A DNA stretch of 64,000 bases from JADCGM01 sp943368345 (GCA_943368345.1 CALRKY020000005.1:1-64000); one strand, 5' to 3'. Shown: positions 39,978 through 49,607, numbered from the stretch's first letter. The notes: generated from the letters alone by a model not told the origin. A program made the numbers and translations.

Positions 39978-41972
39978 ATGTCGTCGCTAGCGCCCGCCCT
40001 GGAGGAGGTGCCCGACACCGTTCCCAAGCCGCGTCGGCGGTGGCGGTGGATATTGGGCGGGATCGGGCTGCTGTTCGTGGTGCTGGTGGCGTGGCTGTTC
40101 TTTACGGCACCGCTCGACCGGGCGCTGAAGCCGCTGGAGTCTCCGGCGCTGATCCTTGAGGATGCGACGGGTGAGGCCTTTGTCCGGCGCGGCGATTTCA
40201 AGGCGCGACCGGTCAATGTGGCGGAGTTGCCGCCCCACGTCATCGACGCCCTGTTGTCGACCGAGGACCGGCGTTTCTATTCACATTGGGGCATTGATCC
40301 GCAAGGGTTGGTCCGCGCGGCCATCACCAATGCCAAGGCCGGCGGGGTCCGGCAGGGCGGATCGACGATCACCCAGCAGCTGGCCAAGACCAGCTTCCTC
40401 AGCCTCAATCGCAGCTACAAGCGCAAGGCGCAGGAGGTGCTGATTGCCTTCTGGCTGGAAACCTGGCTGACCAAGGACGAAATCCTGTCGCGCTATCTAT
40501 CGAGCGTCTATTTCGGGGAGGGCGCCTATGGTCTGCGCGCCGCTGCCCGCACCTATTTCGACCGGGATCCGAAAGATTTGACGCTCGCCCAAGCGGCGAT
40601 GCTGGCCGGGATCATCAAGGCCCCGTCGGCGATGGCCCCCAGCCGCCATATCGAACGGGCCCGAAAACGCGCCCGCGAAGTGCTGCAGAACATGGTCGAG
40701 AACGGCAAATTGTCGGCGGCAAAGGCGCGGGCCGTCCAACCGGCTGTCTACACGCCCGGACGGGAACAGATCCCCGGCGGCTCCTATTTTGCCGATTGGG
40801 TGCTGCCTGAAGCGCGGGAGGCGCAGGGTGGCGGCGCTTACGGCGAGGTCCGGGTCCGCACCACGCTTGATCCGGAACTTCAGGACCATGCCGAGACCGT
40901 CATCGCCGATGCGATTCGTGGCCATGGCGGCTGGATGAACATCAAACAGGCCGCGCTTGTTGCGATGCGCCCGAATGGGGAGGTGGTCGCGATGGTCGGC
41001 GGCACCGACTATGCCGAACATCTGTACAACCGGGCGTCGCAGGCGAAGCGGCAGCCGGGATCAGCCTTCAAGCTGTTCGTGTATCTCGCCGCGCTGCGCA
41101 ACGGCTACACCCCCGATTCCACCGTCGATGACACGCCGGGTCTGGATATCGACGGTTGGCAGCCGAAGAATGACGAGGGCAAATACCGGGGGCCGGGGAT
41201 CAACCTCCGCCGCGCATTTGCCGCCTCCTCCAATGTCGCATCGGCGCGGCTGACCCAGGCGGTGGGTTCGCGGGAGGTGATCCGGGCAGCCAAGGATTTG
41301 GGGATCAAAAGCTATATCAATCCCTGGCCGTCGATGTCGCTCGGCACCTCGCCAATGACTTTGCTGGAGCTGACATCGGCCTTTGCGGCGGTCGCAGCGG
41401 GGCGGTACCCGGTGGTGCCGACCGGTCTGGCGCAACGTCGGGCGCCCGGCTGGCGCGAAAAGCTGTCCGGTGTCGTCGGCGACGTGCGCGGCTTCCCGGA
41501 GGCGGAACCGATGCGGGTGCTGCTCGAAACCGCGGTCCGGGCCGGGACGGGGTCAACCGCGCGCCTGCCGATCACCGCCTATGGCAAGACCGGGACCACG
41601 CAGGATTACCGCGACGCCTTGTTCGTTGGCTTTGCCGGCGATCTGGTCGTTGGGGTCTGGGTCGGCAATGACGACAACAAGTCGATGAATGGCGTCACCG
41701 GGCGTGCCCTCCCCGCTGTCATCTGGCGCAAGTTCATGATGGGGGCGGTGCCGGAGTTACGCGAACGGGCCGAGGTCGAGACCGAAGAGGGCCTGCCCGA
41801 GCTCAATCTTGAGAATATCGACGCCATCGGCGAGATGATCGGCGGCATCACCGACGTGATCGAAGACCCGGAGCGCGCCGCCGAAGTCGCCGACCGGCTC
41901 CGCGAGGCGGCGGACCGACTGGAGGCCAACCAGACCGGCGAACCACAAGACCCCCCCGAACCCCAGCGTTAG
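39978..41972 (+). CDS. class A penicillin-binding protein (transglycosylase/transpeptidase)
   Basis: A 664 aa bifunctional murein synthase. A cytoplasmic tail and transmembrane helix (WILGGIGLLFVVLVAWLFFT) precede the GT51 domain with ALLSTEDRRFYSHWGIDPQG and GGSTITQQLAKTSF. The transpeptidase domain has PGSAFKLFVYLAA (active-site Ser), AASSNVASARL (SxN) and AYGKTGTTQDYRDALFVGFA (KTG). The C-terminus is acidic. It is like PBP1A/1C-type enzymes; the exact class is not certain. TTG 39972 six bases upstream is an alternative start to the ATG used here. Confidence 0.92.
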   Translation: MSSLAPALEEVPDTVPKPRRRWRWILGGIGLLFVVLVAWLFFTAPLDRALKPLESPALILEDATGEAFVRRGDFKARPVNVAELPPHVIDALLSTEDRRFYSHWGIDPQGLVRAAITNAKAGGVRQGGSTITQQLAKTSFLSLNRSYKRKAQEVLIAFWLETWLTKDEILSRYLSSVYFGEGAYGLRAAARTYFDRDPKDLTLAQAAMLAGIIKAPSAMAPSRHIERARKRAREVLQNMVENGKLSAAKARAVQPAVYTPGREQIPGGSYFADWVLPEAREAQGGGAYGEVRVRTTLDPELQDHAETVIADAIRGHGGWMNIKQAALVAMRPNGEVVAMVGGTDYAEHLYNRASQAKRQPGSAFKLFVYLAALRNGYTPDSTVDDTPGLDIDGWQPKNDEGKYRGPGINLRRAFAASSNVASARLTQAVGSREVIRAAKDLGIKSYINPWPSMSLGTSPMTLLELTSAFAAVAAGRYPVVPTGLAQRRAPGWREKLSGVVGDVRGFPEAEPMRVLLETAVRAGTGSTARLPITAYGKTGTTQDYRDALFVGFAGDLVVGVWVGNDDNKSMNGVTGRALPAVIWRKFMMGAVPELRERAEVETEEGLPELNLENIDAIGEMIGGITDVIEDPERAAEVADRLREAADRLEANQTGEPQDPPEPQR

Positions 41973-42226
41973 CGGCCCAAACCCGACGCTTGGTGCCCAT
42001 GGCAGCAAAGGCAGTTTCCGATCCATTTGCGGTCGTTACCCCGGTAAACGCCGAAAGGCCGTTAGTGGGTGGATTCCAGACAGGCAGGTTTCGGGGGCGA
42101 AATTGGAATAGCGGACATTGGCCCAATGACGTGATCTGGGCCGAAAGCGGCCTGTCCGGTTCAGACCACGGGAGTTGGGAAAGCTGACATTCGGGCCAAC
42201 CATCGAGTTTGTCAGGAGTCGACCCA
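41973..42226. other. gene-free stretch after the PBP gene
   Basis: No credible coding frame on either strand. It contains short fragments such as GGAATAGCGGACATTGG and AAGCTGACATTCGGGCC that look like degenerate intergenic repeats. No promoter or RNA gene could be supported. Confidence 0.4.
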
Positions 42227-42287
42227 GATCGGGAATAGCTTAAAACCCTGTCCAGTTTTCCGGGACCACCTCAGCTCAGTCTGACCC
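42227..42287 (-). mobile_element. IS3-like terminal remnant A
   Basis: Read on the minus strand it begins TGAGGTGGTCCCGG and continues AAAACTGGACAGG, then AAGCTATTCCCGATC; the TGGTCCC...TGGACAG layout resembles the end of an IS3-family element. 42227-42270 is nearly the same as 42961-43003. 42261-42287 is an inverted copy of 42881-42902 with a 5-base CTCAG duplication. No transposase remains. Confidence 0.55.
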
Positions 42288-42343
42288 AGTACCAAAGCGG
42301 AAGGAAACAGCGCGTTCCTCATCTGGTGGGAACTCGAGTCCAC

Positions 42344-42853
42344 TCAAACGCGCGCACGCCGCATAATTGCTTTCACGACGAGCGGATGGATGCGACTGAC
42401 AGGTGCCATATAAAGATGGCCGAGCCGGTTGTGAACGTGGACGACGGTCGAGACCACATACCGATGCGAGCCGTCGCGCTGCGCTTTCATTACTGAAACC
42501 CGTACATCCAGATGACGGTCGTCGATGCCGAGCAAAAGCTCCGTGTCACTTGTACCAAAGACACTGAAAATACTGAGGCGATCACCGATCTTGTAGTCGC
42601 CGGCAGCTCGTCGGGTCGTGTCTCCCATCCCGCCGACGTCTTTCAATCCCAACTGTCGGACGATTTTGTTTCTGAGCGACATTGCGAGATCAACCCATCC
42701 AGGCGTCGCGCGCGAGGCCCGCAGAAAGATCTCCGTTGGTGAAAGCGACGCGTTTGTCAGCGGAGCCTCGTAGGCATCGTAGAAGTTGGCGCTTGCCAGA
42801 ATTGGCTGCAGTCCGCTGGTGGCAGGGACGGATGTCTCGTTGACTGCGGTCAT
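42344..42853 (-). CDS. DUF2867 domain protein
   Basis: A 169 aa protein: ASANFYDAYEAPLTNASLSP, then EIFLRASRATPGWVDLAMSL and RNKIVRQLGLKDVGG, then LLLGIDDRHLDVRVSVMKA and STVVHVHNRLGHLYMAPVSR. This is the full DUF2867 pattern, related to the START/SRPBCC group in outline. No function is established. No signal peptide. The start at ATG 42853 (MTAVNETSVP) is preferred over one five codons upstream. IS3-like remnants lie on both sides, the outer arms inverted, so the gene may have been moved or captured. Confidence 0.85.
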   Translation of the reverse strand: MTAVNETSVPATSGLQPILASANFYDAYEAPLTNASLSPTEIFLRASRATPGWVDLAMSLRNKIVRQLGLKDVGGMGDTTRRAAGDYKIGDRLSIFSVFGTSDTELLLGIDDRHLDVRVSVMKAQRDGSHRYVVSTVVHVHNRLGHLYMAPVSRIHPLVVKAIMRRARV

Positions 42854-42880
42854 GGCTTGAATCCTCATGAGTAAGAATCG

Positions 42881-43003
42881 GGGTCAGACTGAGGTGGTCC
42901 CGTCTGTTTGGACAGTTTGGCGGTGAAGTTAAGCTAGACCAACGGTCAGTTTCCTCTGCGGATCGGGAATAGCTTCACACCTGTCCAGTTTTCAGGGACC
43001 AAC
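42881..43003. mobile_element. IS3-like mini-element B (deletion derivative)
   Basis: Left end TGAGGTGGTCCCGTCTG, with TTTGGACAG just inside, and right end CTGTCCAGTTTTCAGGGACC are imperfect inverted copies of one another about 110 bases apart, without any transposase between them. That is the form of a mini-IS or MITE derived from an IS3-family element. The right end repeats remnant A directly, and the left end repeats it in inverted orientation. Confidence 0.55.
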
Positions 43004-43270
43004 GCAATGTCCCGGTTCCGGATGTTTAGCGGACCTTCTATGCGGTCATGATCGAGCGACCGCTTTCGAGATCGTCCATCGAACCGCTGAACGGCGAAGA
43101 TGGAGTCGGAAGCCGCCGTTCGCCGCAGCCGCGGTGAAAGGGGGCAAAGTCCCAGAATGCGTCATTTGCAGGCCCATCGGGATGGAAACCAAGCGTCGGG
43201 GTTCGACCACCAGGTTGGCCGCTGCCAAGCATTTGTTTCTTGAGCGACCGGGAGGGAGCCGCCACAAGGC
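43004..43270. other. gene-free stretch before cysD
   Basis: No coding frame with recognisable content. Frames on the minus strand are arginine- and proline-rich shadows. A leader for cysD is expected here; GGGAGGG at 43250-43256 lies too far from ATG 43271 to be certain as a ribosome site. No sulfur-responsive element was recognised. Confidence 0.4.
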
Positions 43271-44173
43271 ATGGCGATGCGCGGCTTGACCCATCTTGAT
43301 GCCCTTGAGGCCGAGGCCATTCACATCTTTCGCGAAGTGGCGGCGGAATGTGCCCGTCCCGTCCTGCTTTACTCGATCGGCAAGGATTCAGCCGTGATGC
43401 TGCGGCTAGCCGAAAAGGCCTTCTACCCGGCACCGCTGCCCTTCCCGCTGCTGCACGTCGATACCCGCTGGAAGTTCCGGGACATGTATTCACTCCGCGA
43501 CCGGGTTGCGGCCCGCCACCGGCTGATCATCCACACCAATCCGGACGCAGTGGCGCAGGACATTAATCCGTTCGACCACGGCTCGCAGGTCCATACCGCC
43601 ATCTGGAAGACCGATGGGCTGAAGCAGGCGCTGGACGCCGGCGGCTATGATGCGGCCTTTGGCGGGGCGAGGCGGGATGAGGAGAAGAGCCGCGCCAAGG
43701 AACGGGTGTTCTCCTTCCGCGGTGCCGGACACCGGTGGGACCCCAAGCGCCAGCGGCCAGAGCTGTGGCGGCTGTACAACAGCCGGACTGGTCCGGGCGA
43801 GAGCCTCCGGGTGTTCCCGCTGTCCAACTGGACCGAGCTTGATGTCTGGAACTACATCGCGCGGGAGGGGATTGAGGTGGTGCCGCTCTATTTCGCCGCG
43901 CCCCGCCCCGTTGTGACGCGCGGTGGCACGCTCGTGATGGTCGATGACGACCGGTTCCGGCTTGCACCCGGCGAAACGCCCGAGGAGAGGATGGTGCGGT
44001 TCCGGACCCTTGGTTGCTATCCGCTGACCGGGGCGGTCGAGAGCGATGCGACATCGCTCGCGGCGATCATTGCCGAAATGACCAGCGCGACCACGTCGGA
44101 ACGCGAAGGCCGCTTGATCGACCATGACGCCGCCGCGTCGATGGAGGCCAAGAAGGCCGAGGGTTATTTCTGA
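43271..44173 (+). CDS. cysD: sulfate adenylyltransferase subunit 2
   Basis: Small catalytic subunit of ATP sulfurylase; makes APS from sulfate and ATP. The 300 aa protein has the PP-loop ARPVLLYSIGKDSAVMLRLA, then HVDTRWKFRDMYSLRDRVA, GGARRDEEKSRAKERVFSFR and WTELDVWNYIAREGIEVVPL. Length matches the family. Its TGA overlaps the cysN ATG (TGATG), giving matched amounts of the two subunits. Confidence 0.95.
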   Translation: MAMRGLTHLDALEAEAIHIFREVAAECARPVLLYSIGKDSAVMLRLAEKAFYPAPLPFPLLHVDTRWKFRDMYSLRDRVAARHRLIIHTNPDAVAQDINPFDHGSQVHTAIWKTDGLKQALDAGGYDAAFGGARRDEEKSRAKERVFSFRGAGHRWDPKRQRPELWRLYNSRTGPGESLRVFPLSNWTELDVWNYIAREGIEVVPLYFAAPRPVVTRGGTLVMVDDDRFRLAPGETPEERMVRFRTLGCYPLTGAVESDATSLAAIIAEMTSATTSEREGRLIDHDAAASMEAKKAEGYF

Positions 44174-46038
44174 TGCCCGGACTGCTGCGGTTCATCACCT
44201 GCGGGTCGGTCGACGACGGCAAGTCCACGCTGATCGGGCGGTTGCTGTACGACAGCAAGGCGGTGCTGACCGATCAGATGGCGGTGCTCACCGCCGATTC
44301 CGCCCGGCACGGAACGCAAGGGGCAGCGCTGGATTTTGCGCTGCTGGTCGACGGCCTCGCTGCCGAGCGGGAACAGGGCATCACCATCGATGTTGCCTAC
44401 CGCTTCTTTGCGACCCCGCGCCGGACCTTCATCGTCGCCGATACGCCGGGGCACGAACAATATACCCGCAATATGGTCACCGGCGCTTCGACCGCTGATC
44501 TTGCGGTAATCCTGATTGATGCCCGCAAAGGCGTGCTGACCCAGACCCGCCGCCACAGCTTCCTCGTTAAGCTGATGGGCATCCGGCACATCGTGCTGGC
44601 GGTGAACAAGATGGACCTGATCGACTTTGATCGGGCCCGGTTTGACGCGATTGTCGCCGATTTCAGCGCCTTTGCCGCCCGGATTGGCTTTGACGCCGTC
44701 ACCGCAATCCCGATTTCGGGACTTGGCGGTGACAATATCGCCTCCCGCTCGGCGCACATGGATTGGTACAAGGGGCCGACGCTGATCGATCACCTGGAAC
44801 GCGTGGAAATTGCCGGGGACGGTCTGGTCGATGCGCCGTTCCGGATGCCGGTGCAGTGGGTCAATCGGCCCAATCTCGACTTCCGGGGCTTTGCCGGGAC
44901 GGTGACCGCCGGTCGGGTTCACCCGGGGGATGCGGTCCGGGTGGTGCCGTCAGGCCGGACGAGCCGGATCGCGCGCGTCGTCGGCGGCGATGGCGACCTA
45001 GCGGAGGCGGTGACCGGGCAGGCGGTCACCCTGACCCTGACGGACGAGATCGACTGCTCGCGGGGGCAGTGGTTGGTCGCCGCCGATGCCCCGCCGGGGA
45101 TTGCCGATCAGTTCCGGGCCACGGTCGTCTGGATGGCCGACGAGCCGATGCTGCCCGGCCGCCCCTATTGGCTGAAACTGGCTACCAGAACCGTGTCTGC
45201 AACGCTGTCGGCCCCCAAGCATGTCACCGACGTCAACACGCTCGATGAACATCCGGCGGCGACGTTGGAGCTGAATGCCATCGGGCAATGCAACCTGCTG
45301 CTGTCCGAACCGATTGCGTTTGAGCCCTATGCCGACAACCGCGACCTTGGCGGCTTTATCCTGATCGACCGGCTGACCAACGCGACCGTCGGGGCAGGCA
45401 CGATCCTGCATGCGCTGCGCCGGTCGCAGAATGTCCATTGGCAGGCGCTGGACGTCAACAAGGCGGCGCGCGCCGCACTGAATGGTCAGACGCCCCGGGT
45501 GCTGTGGTTCACCGGCCTGTCGGGGTCGGGCAAATCGACCATCGCCAATCTGGTCGAGAAGCGGCTGCACGCCATGGGGCAGCGCACCTATGCACTTGAC
45601 GGCGACAATGTCCGGCACGGCCTGAACCGGGATCTGGGTTTTACGGACGCTGACCGGGTCGAGAATATCCGCCGGGTGGCGGAAGTCGCGAAGCTGATGC
45701 TCGACGCCGGCCTGATCGTGCTGACCAGTTTCATCTCCCCCTTCCGCGCCGAACGGGCGATGGCACGGGATCTGATGCTGCCCGGCGAGTTTGTCGAGAT
45801 TTTCGTCGATACCCCGCTCGCCGACGCAGAAGCCCGCGATGTCAAAGGCCTGTACAAGAAGGCAAGGGCCGGTCAGCTGAAAAATTTCACCGGGATCGAC
45901 TCCCCCTACGAAGCCCCCGAGCAGCCCGAACTTCGCATCGACACGCGGGTTGAATCCCCCGAAACCGCCGCCGCCCGCATCGTCGACTATCTCCTCGGCC
46001 CTGGTTTCGCCGAAGACTGGGCGGGCACCGGAATCTAG
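44173..46038 (+). CDS. cysNC: bifunctional sulfate adenylyltransferase GTPase / APS kinase (CysNC)
   Basis: A 621 aa fusion. Residues about 1-430 are the CysN GTPase that powers sulfate activation: FITCGSVDDGKSTLIGRLLY (P-loop), FIVADTPGHEQYTRNMVTGA and HIVLAVNKMDLIDFDRARFD. From about 440 onwards is APS kinase (CysC): WFTGLSGSGKSTIANLVEKR, LDGDNVRHGLNRDLGFTDAD and ISPFRAERAMARDLMLPGEF, making PAPS from APS. With CysD it covers sulfate to PAPS. The fusion is common in proteobacteria. Confidence 0.95.
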   Translation: MPGLLRFITCGSVDDGKSTLIGRLLYDSKAVLTDQMAVLTADSARHGTQGAALDFALLVDGLAAEREQGITIDVAYRFFATPRRTFIVADTPGHEQYTRNMVTGASTADLAVILIDARKGVLTQTRRHSFLVKLMGIRHIVLAVNKMDLIDFDRARFDAIVADFSAFAARIGFDAVTAIPISGLGGDNIASRSAHMDWYKGPTLIDHLERVEIAGDGLVDAPFRMPVQWVNRPNLDFRGFAGTVTAGRVHPGDAVRVVPSGRTSRIARVVGGDGDLAEAVTGQAVTLTLTDEIDCSRGQWLVAADAPPGIADQFRATVVWMADEPMLPGRPYWLKLATRTVSATLSAPKHVTDVNTLDEHPAATLELNAIGQCNLLLSEPIAFEPYADNRDLGGFILIDRLTNATVGAGTILHALRRSQNVHWQALDVNKAARAALNGQTPRVLWFTGLSGSGKSTIANLVEKRLHAMGQRTYALDGDNVRHGLNRDLGFTDADRVENIRRVAEVAKLMLDAGLIVLTSFISPFRAERAMARDLMLPGEFVEIFVDTPLADAEARDVKGLYKKARAGQLKNFTGIDSPYEAPEQPELRIDTRVESPETAAARIVDYLLGPGFAEDWAGTGI

Positions 46039-46082
46039 AATCCGCTTGCGGCAGCGGCCGGGCGATTTGCTATGGTCGGACT

Positions 46083-48845
46083 GTGAACCGGTTTAGCCCC
46101 GTCCTGCCGCCGTTCGAACCTATGGCGCTGCCAGCCGACGCCGCGCGGCTGCTGGACCGGATCGGCGCAACCCCCGACCCTGGTATGCAGGCAGCGATTG
46201 GGGCGGCATGGCGGGGGGCACCCTATCTGCGCCGGTTGATGCAACGCCGTACGGACACGATGGCGACCTTGCTGAGCACCGGACCGCAGGCCGTGATTGA
46301 TCAGGCGCTGACCCAATTGTCCGACCCGGTTCAGCCCGTCGCAACCCGGCTGCGGACCGCCAAGGCCGATGCGGCGCTGGCCATCGCGCTCGCCGATCTT
46401 TCGGGACAGTGGACGCTCGAACAGGTGACGCGCGCCTTGTCCGATCTTGCGGACCGGGCGCTGGATGTGGCGGTTGCCGCCGCAATCGAAGAGCGGGTGC
46501 CAGGGGCGGATCCGCAGGGCTTCGCAGTGCTTGGGCTTGGCAAGCTTGGCAGTCACGAGCTGAACTATTCATCCGATGTCGACCTGATTCTGCTGCACGA
46601 CCGCAGCCGATTGCCCCGGCGCGACCGCGATGACCCGGACGAGGCGGCGGTGCGGATTGCCCGGCGGGCGGTGGAGCTGATGCAGGCGCGGGACGGCGAC
46701 GGCTATGTGTTCCGGGTGGACCTGCGGCTGCGGCCATCATCGGAAGTGACGCCCATCGTACTGCCGGTGGAGGCCGCCGAAAGCTATTACCAGTCGGAGG
46801 CGCTGCCGTGGGAGCGCGCTGCCTTCATCCGGTCGCGGGCCTGCGCGGGTGACATTCAGCTCGGCGAGCAGTTTCTGGCCAATATCGGGGCCTTTGTGTG
46901 GCGACGCTCGCTCGACTATTCTGCCATTCGGGACATTCAGGCGATATCGCTGCGCATCCGCGACCATTTCGATGCCGGTCAGGCGGTTGGCCCGGGCTAT
47001 GACCTGAAACGCGGGCGCGGCGGCATCCGGGAGGTCGAATTTTTTGCCCAGATCCACCAGATGATTTTCGGCGGGCGGGACCCGTTGCTGCGGGTACCGG
47101 CCACCCTAGATGCCCTCGCTGCGCTGGCAGCGGCCGGCCGGATCGGCGCGGACGAGGCGGGTGTGCTCGGCGATGCCTACCGCCTGTTGCGCAGCATTGA
47201 GCACCGGGCCCAGATGGTCGGGGATGAACAGACCCATATGCTGCCGGACACCAAGAGTCACGGCGCGGCCTTCGCCGAGTTTTGCGGGTTCGGGAGTTGG
47301 CGCGCCCTGGAGCGCACCGTCGCCACGGTGTCGGGTCATGTCGCCGAACGCTATGATCGGCTGATCGGGGAGGCGCAGGTGGCCAATGCGCCGCGTCAGT
47401 CGGCGGGCGTCGGGGATCAGCTGACAGCGCTCGGAAAGGCAGCAGCAGACGTGACAGCGCTCGTCGACAGCTGGCGGACCGCCCGCTACCGGTCGCTGCG
47501 CAGCACCGAGGCGCAACGCGGGTTTGAGGCCGCACTCCCCGGCCTGATCACCGCGATTGCCGGTACCGATGACCCGGCGACGACGGCGGCCCGACTGGAT
47601 AGCTTTCTCGAACAACTTCCGTCCGGCGCGCAATTCTTCGAGCTGCTGGCGGCAAATCCCCGGCTCGCGGTGCTCCTCACCCGTTTGCTCAGTGTCGCCC
47701 CGCCGCTGGCAGAGGCGCTGGCGCGGCGACCGGCCCTGTTCGACGTCATGCTCGACGCCGGCGCCTTTGATCCCTTGCCGGATGCCGAAGGGCTAGCCGC
47801 CGATCTCGACGCCTATATCGGCAGGGTGAGCGATCTTGAGGTGGTTCTCGACCGGGTCCGGCGCTGGACTGGGGAGCGGCGATTCCAGATCGGGGCGCAA
47901 CTGATTGAGGCGGCGGGCGATCCATTGGTGGCGGCGCGCAACTATGCCGCCGTCGCCGACGCCGGGCTTGGCCGGATCGCCGACGCGGTGATTGCCGACA
48001 TGGCAGTGGCGCACGGTCTGGTCCCCGGCGGACGGTTGGCGGTGCTTGGACTGGGCCGCTATGGCGGGTCAGCCCTGACGGCGGGGTCGGACCTTGATCT
48101 CATCTACCTGTTCAGCGGTGACCATGATCTCGAATCGGACGGTGATCGCCCATTGTCAGCCACCCGCTGGTTCAACCGGCTGGCGCAGCGCCTCACCGCC
48201 GCCCTGTCCGTGCCGACGGCGGAGGGGCCGCTATACGAGGTCGATACCCGCTTGCGACCGTCCGGCGCGCAAGGGCTGCTCGCGGTTAGTATCGACAGCT
48301 TTGCCACCTATCAGCGCGAGGAGGCATGGACCTGGGAGCATATGGCGCTGACCCGGGCGCGGGTGGTTTACGGCACCGCTGACGACCGGGGCGGGATCGA
48401 GACGATCATCGCCGAGGTGCTGTCCGGTGGCCGTGACCCGGCCAAACTGAAGCAGGATGTGGTGGAGATGCGGGCCGACATGGAGCGGCACAAACCCGGT
48501 GGCGGACTGTGGGACGTGAAACTCGGCAGCGGCGGCCTGGTCGATCTGGAGTTCATCGTCCACTATCTGCAACTGCGCGACCAGACCGCGTTTTCGCCCG
48601 ACCTCCGCGTCGCCTGCATGGCGCTCGCCGAGGCTGGTCCCACCGATCTGGTCGACGCGCATGACCTGCTCACGCGGCTACTGGTGATGCTGCGCCTGGT
48701 CGGCGGTGCGGATGGCAAGCGCCCCGAGCAGGTCGAGGCGTTGCTGGCCGCCAGCCTAGGCCAGCCAGATTTCCCAAGCACCGAAACCGCTCTCAAATCC
48801 GCCAAGGCAAAGGTGCGGATAGCGTGGGTGGACGCATTTGGGTGA
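46083..48845 (+). CDS. glnE: glutamine synthetase adenylyltransferase / adenylyl-removing enzyme
   Basis: Sets glutamine synthetase activity by adding or removing AMP in response to PII. The 920 aa protein has two nucleotidyltransferase domains: one near residues 149-175 (VLGLGKLGSHELNYSSDVDL, the deadenylylase) and one near 655-680 (VLGLGRYGGSALTAGSDLDL, the adenylylase), joined by helical regions such as KRGRGGIREVEFFAQIHQMI and KLGSGGLVDLEFIVHYLQLR. The GTG start at 46083 is accepted because it gives the full family length. ptsP at 15136 is another nitrogen-related gene but is far away. Confidence 0.95.
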   Translation: MNRFSPVLPPFEPMALPADAARLLDRIGATPDPGMQAAIGAAWRGAPYLRRLMQRRTDTMATLLSTGPQAVIDQALTQLSDPVQPVATRLRTAKADAALAIALADLSGQWTLEQVTRALSDLADRALDVAVAAAIEERVPGADPQGFAVLGLGKLGSHELNYSSDVDLILLHDRSRLPRRDRDDPDEAAVRIARRAVELMQARDGDGYVFRVDLRLRPSSEVTPIVLPVEAAESYYQSEALPWERAAFIRSRACAGDIQLGEQFLANIGAFVWRRSLDYSAIRDIQAISLRIRDHFDAGQAVGPGYDLKRGRGGIREVEFFAQIHQMIFGGRDPLLRVPATLDALAALAAAGRIGADEAGVLGDAYRLLRSIEHRAQMVGDEQTHMLPDTKSHGAAFAEFCGFGSWRALERTVATVSGHVAERYDRLIGEAQVANAPRQSAGVGDQLTALGKAAADVTALVDSWRTARYRSLRSTEAQRGFEAALPGLITAIAGTDDPATTAARLDSFLEQLPSGAQFFELLAANPRLAVLLTRLLSVAPPLAEALARRPALFDVMLDAGAFDPLPDAEGLAADLDAYIGRVSDLEVVLDRVRRWTGERRFQIGAQLIEAAGDPLVAARNYAAVADAGLGRIADAVIADMAVAHGLVPGGRLAVLGLGRYGGSALTAGSDLDLIYLFSGDHDLESDGDRPLSATRWFNRLAQRLTAALSVPTAEGPLYEVDTRLRPSGAQGLLAVSIDSFATYQREEAWTWEHMALTRARVVYGTADDRGGIETIIAEVLSGGRDPAKLKQDVVEMRADMERHKPGGGLWDVKLGSGGLVDLEFIVHYLQLRDQTAFSPDLRVACMALAEAGPTDLVDAHDLLTRLLVMLRLVGGADGKRPEQVEALLAASLGQPDFPSTETALKSAKAKVRIAWVDAFG

Positions 48846-49473
48846 TGAGGTGCCAAAGGGGGCGGGTCAGGCCCGGGCTGCCAATTGGGTGTTGCCGCTC
48901 ACTTCCATTCTGTTCCTTCTGTCATCCCGGCCTCGCGCCGGGACCCAGCCAAATCAAATTTGCGCGCGATAGCGTGCAACGCGCTGCCGCGCGGTTTCTT
49001 TGCTGCGCTGGGTCCCGGGGCGAGCCCGGGATGACAGGGGGAGGAGGACGTTGCGGGGTTGATAGTAACGCACCAACATCCCGGTCGCGCCTGTTGGCGG
49101 CCGAGGGACAAACAAGGACCGGCGCGTTCTCTGCAACTACGCTCGGGGCTCGGTACGCTGAGACTTGGTTACTGCATCACACCGAGACTGGTGTCTGGAG
49201 CCTTGGTCCGTCGTCCTTTCAGCACATGCAAATGGACGCTCTTTGGCAGACCTCACCAGACGGGCAGGTCGCGAAGCTTCGGCTGGTTACCCGAACGATT
49301 CCGCGCCGGTCCTGGGCGGGCGGCCTCTAACAGCCACAAACCCGTGTCCGCCCCGAACGTGGCCACGTCGGAGCAGGTGCGCATCTAACCTATCTGGTTG
49401 TGAATGTCAAGAACGAAATAGGAACTTTCTCCATTCGTTGGGACCGGAGTGCGGTTGTTCTCACAATTTCATG
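48846..49473. other. gene-poor region after glnE
   Basis: Several open frames exist (for example 48824-49330 and 49059-49388 on the plus strand), but they have no recognisable content, no clear ribosome sites, and run through a palindromic repeat. The region is less GC-rich than its neighbours. Besides the repeat listed next I can identify nothing. Confidence 0.5.
48921..49035. repeat. long imperfect palindrome (REP/BIME-like)
   Basis: The left arm 48921-48950 (GTCATCCCGGCC through GGACCCAGCC) and the right arm 49007-49035 (GCTGGGTCCCGG through CCCGGGATGAC) pair over most of about 29 bases. Between them is a GC-rich core. The opening GTCATCC is like the smaller palindrome at 23436, so these may belong to one repeat family. 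Confidence 0.7.
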
Positions 49474-49607
49474 TTAGAGCGCCTTTCGACCAATCCGGGT
49501 CACTGAGACGGAGTCAAATTCGGTTCAGTGCAAGGCGTGAGGCGGGAGCGATGCATTGGCATCCTGACACAATCACGGTGATCCGGATTGGTCGAAAGAC
49601 GCTCTAA
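49474..49607. mobile_element. MITE-like inverted-repeat element
   Basis: TTAGAGCGCCTTTCGACCAA and the following ten bases (49474-49503) match the reverse complement of 49578-49607 at 28 of 30 positions. About 74 bases lie between, too few for a gene. Such TTAGAGC-ended elements are scattered in alphaproteobacterial genomes (from memory). Its right end overlaps the last bases of the autotransporter gene and provides its stop codon. Confidence 0.75.

Noticed and set aside
42881..43003. Terminator or riboswitch for cysD
   Set aside because: The sequence is better explained by IS3-like ends matching 42227-42287; it is also 270 bases from cysD.
43038..43493. Minus-strand frame upstream of and into cysD
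   Set aside because: Overlaps cysD and is Pro/Arg-rich; no domain.
46035..46740. Minus-strand frames opposite the start of glnE
   Set aside because: Antisense shadows of a well-supported gene.
48824..49388. Open frames after glnE (168 and 109 codons)
   Set aside because: No ribosome site, no recognisable content, and one runs through a palindromic repeat.
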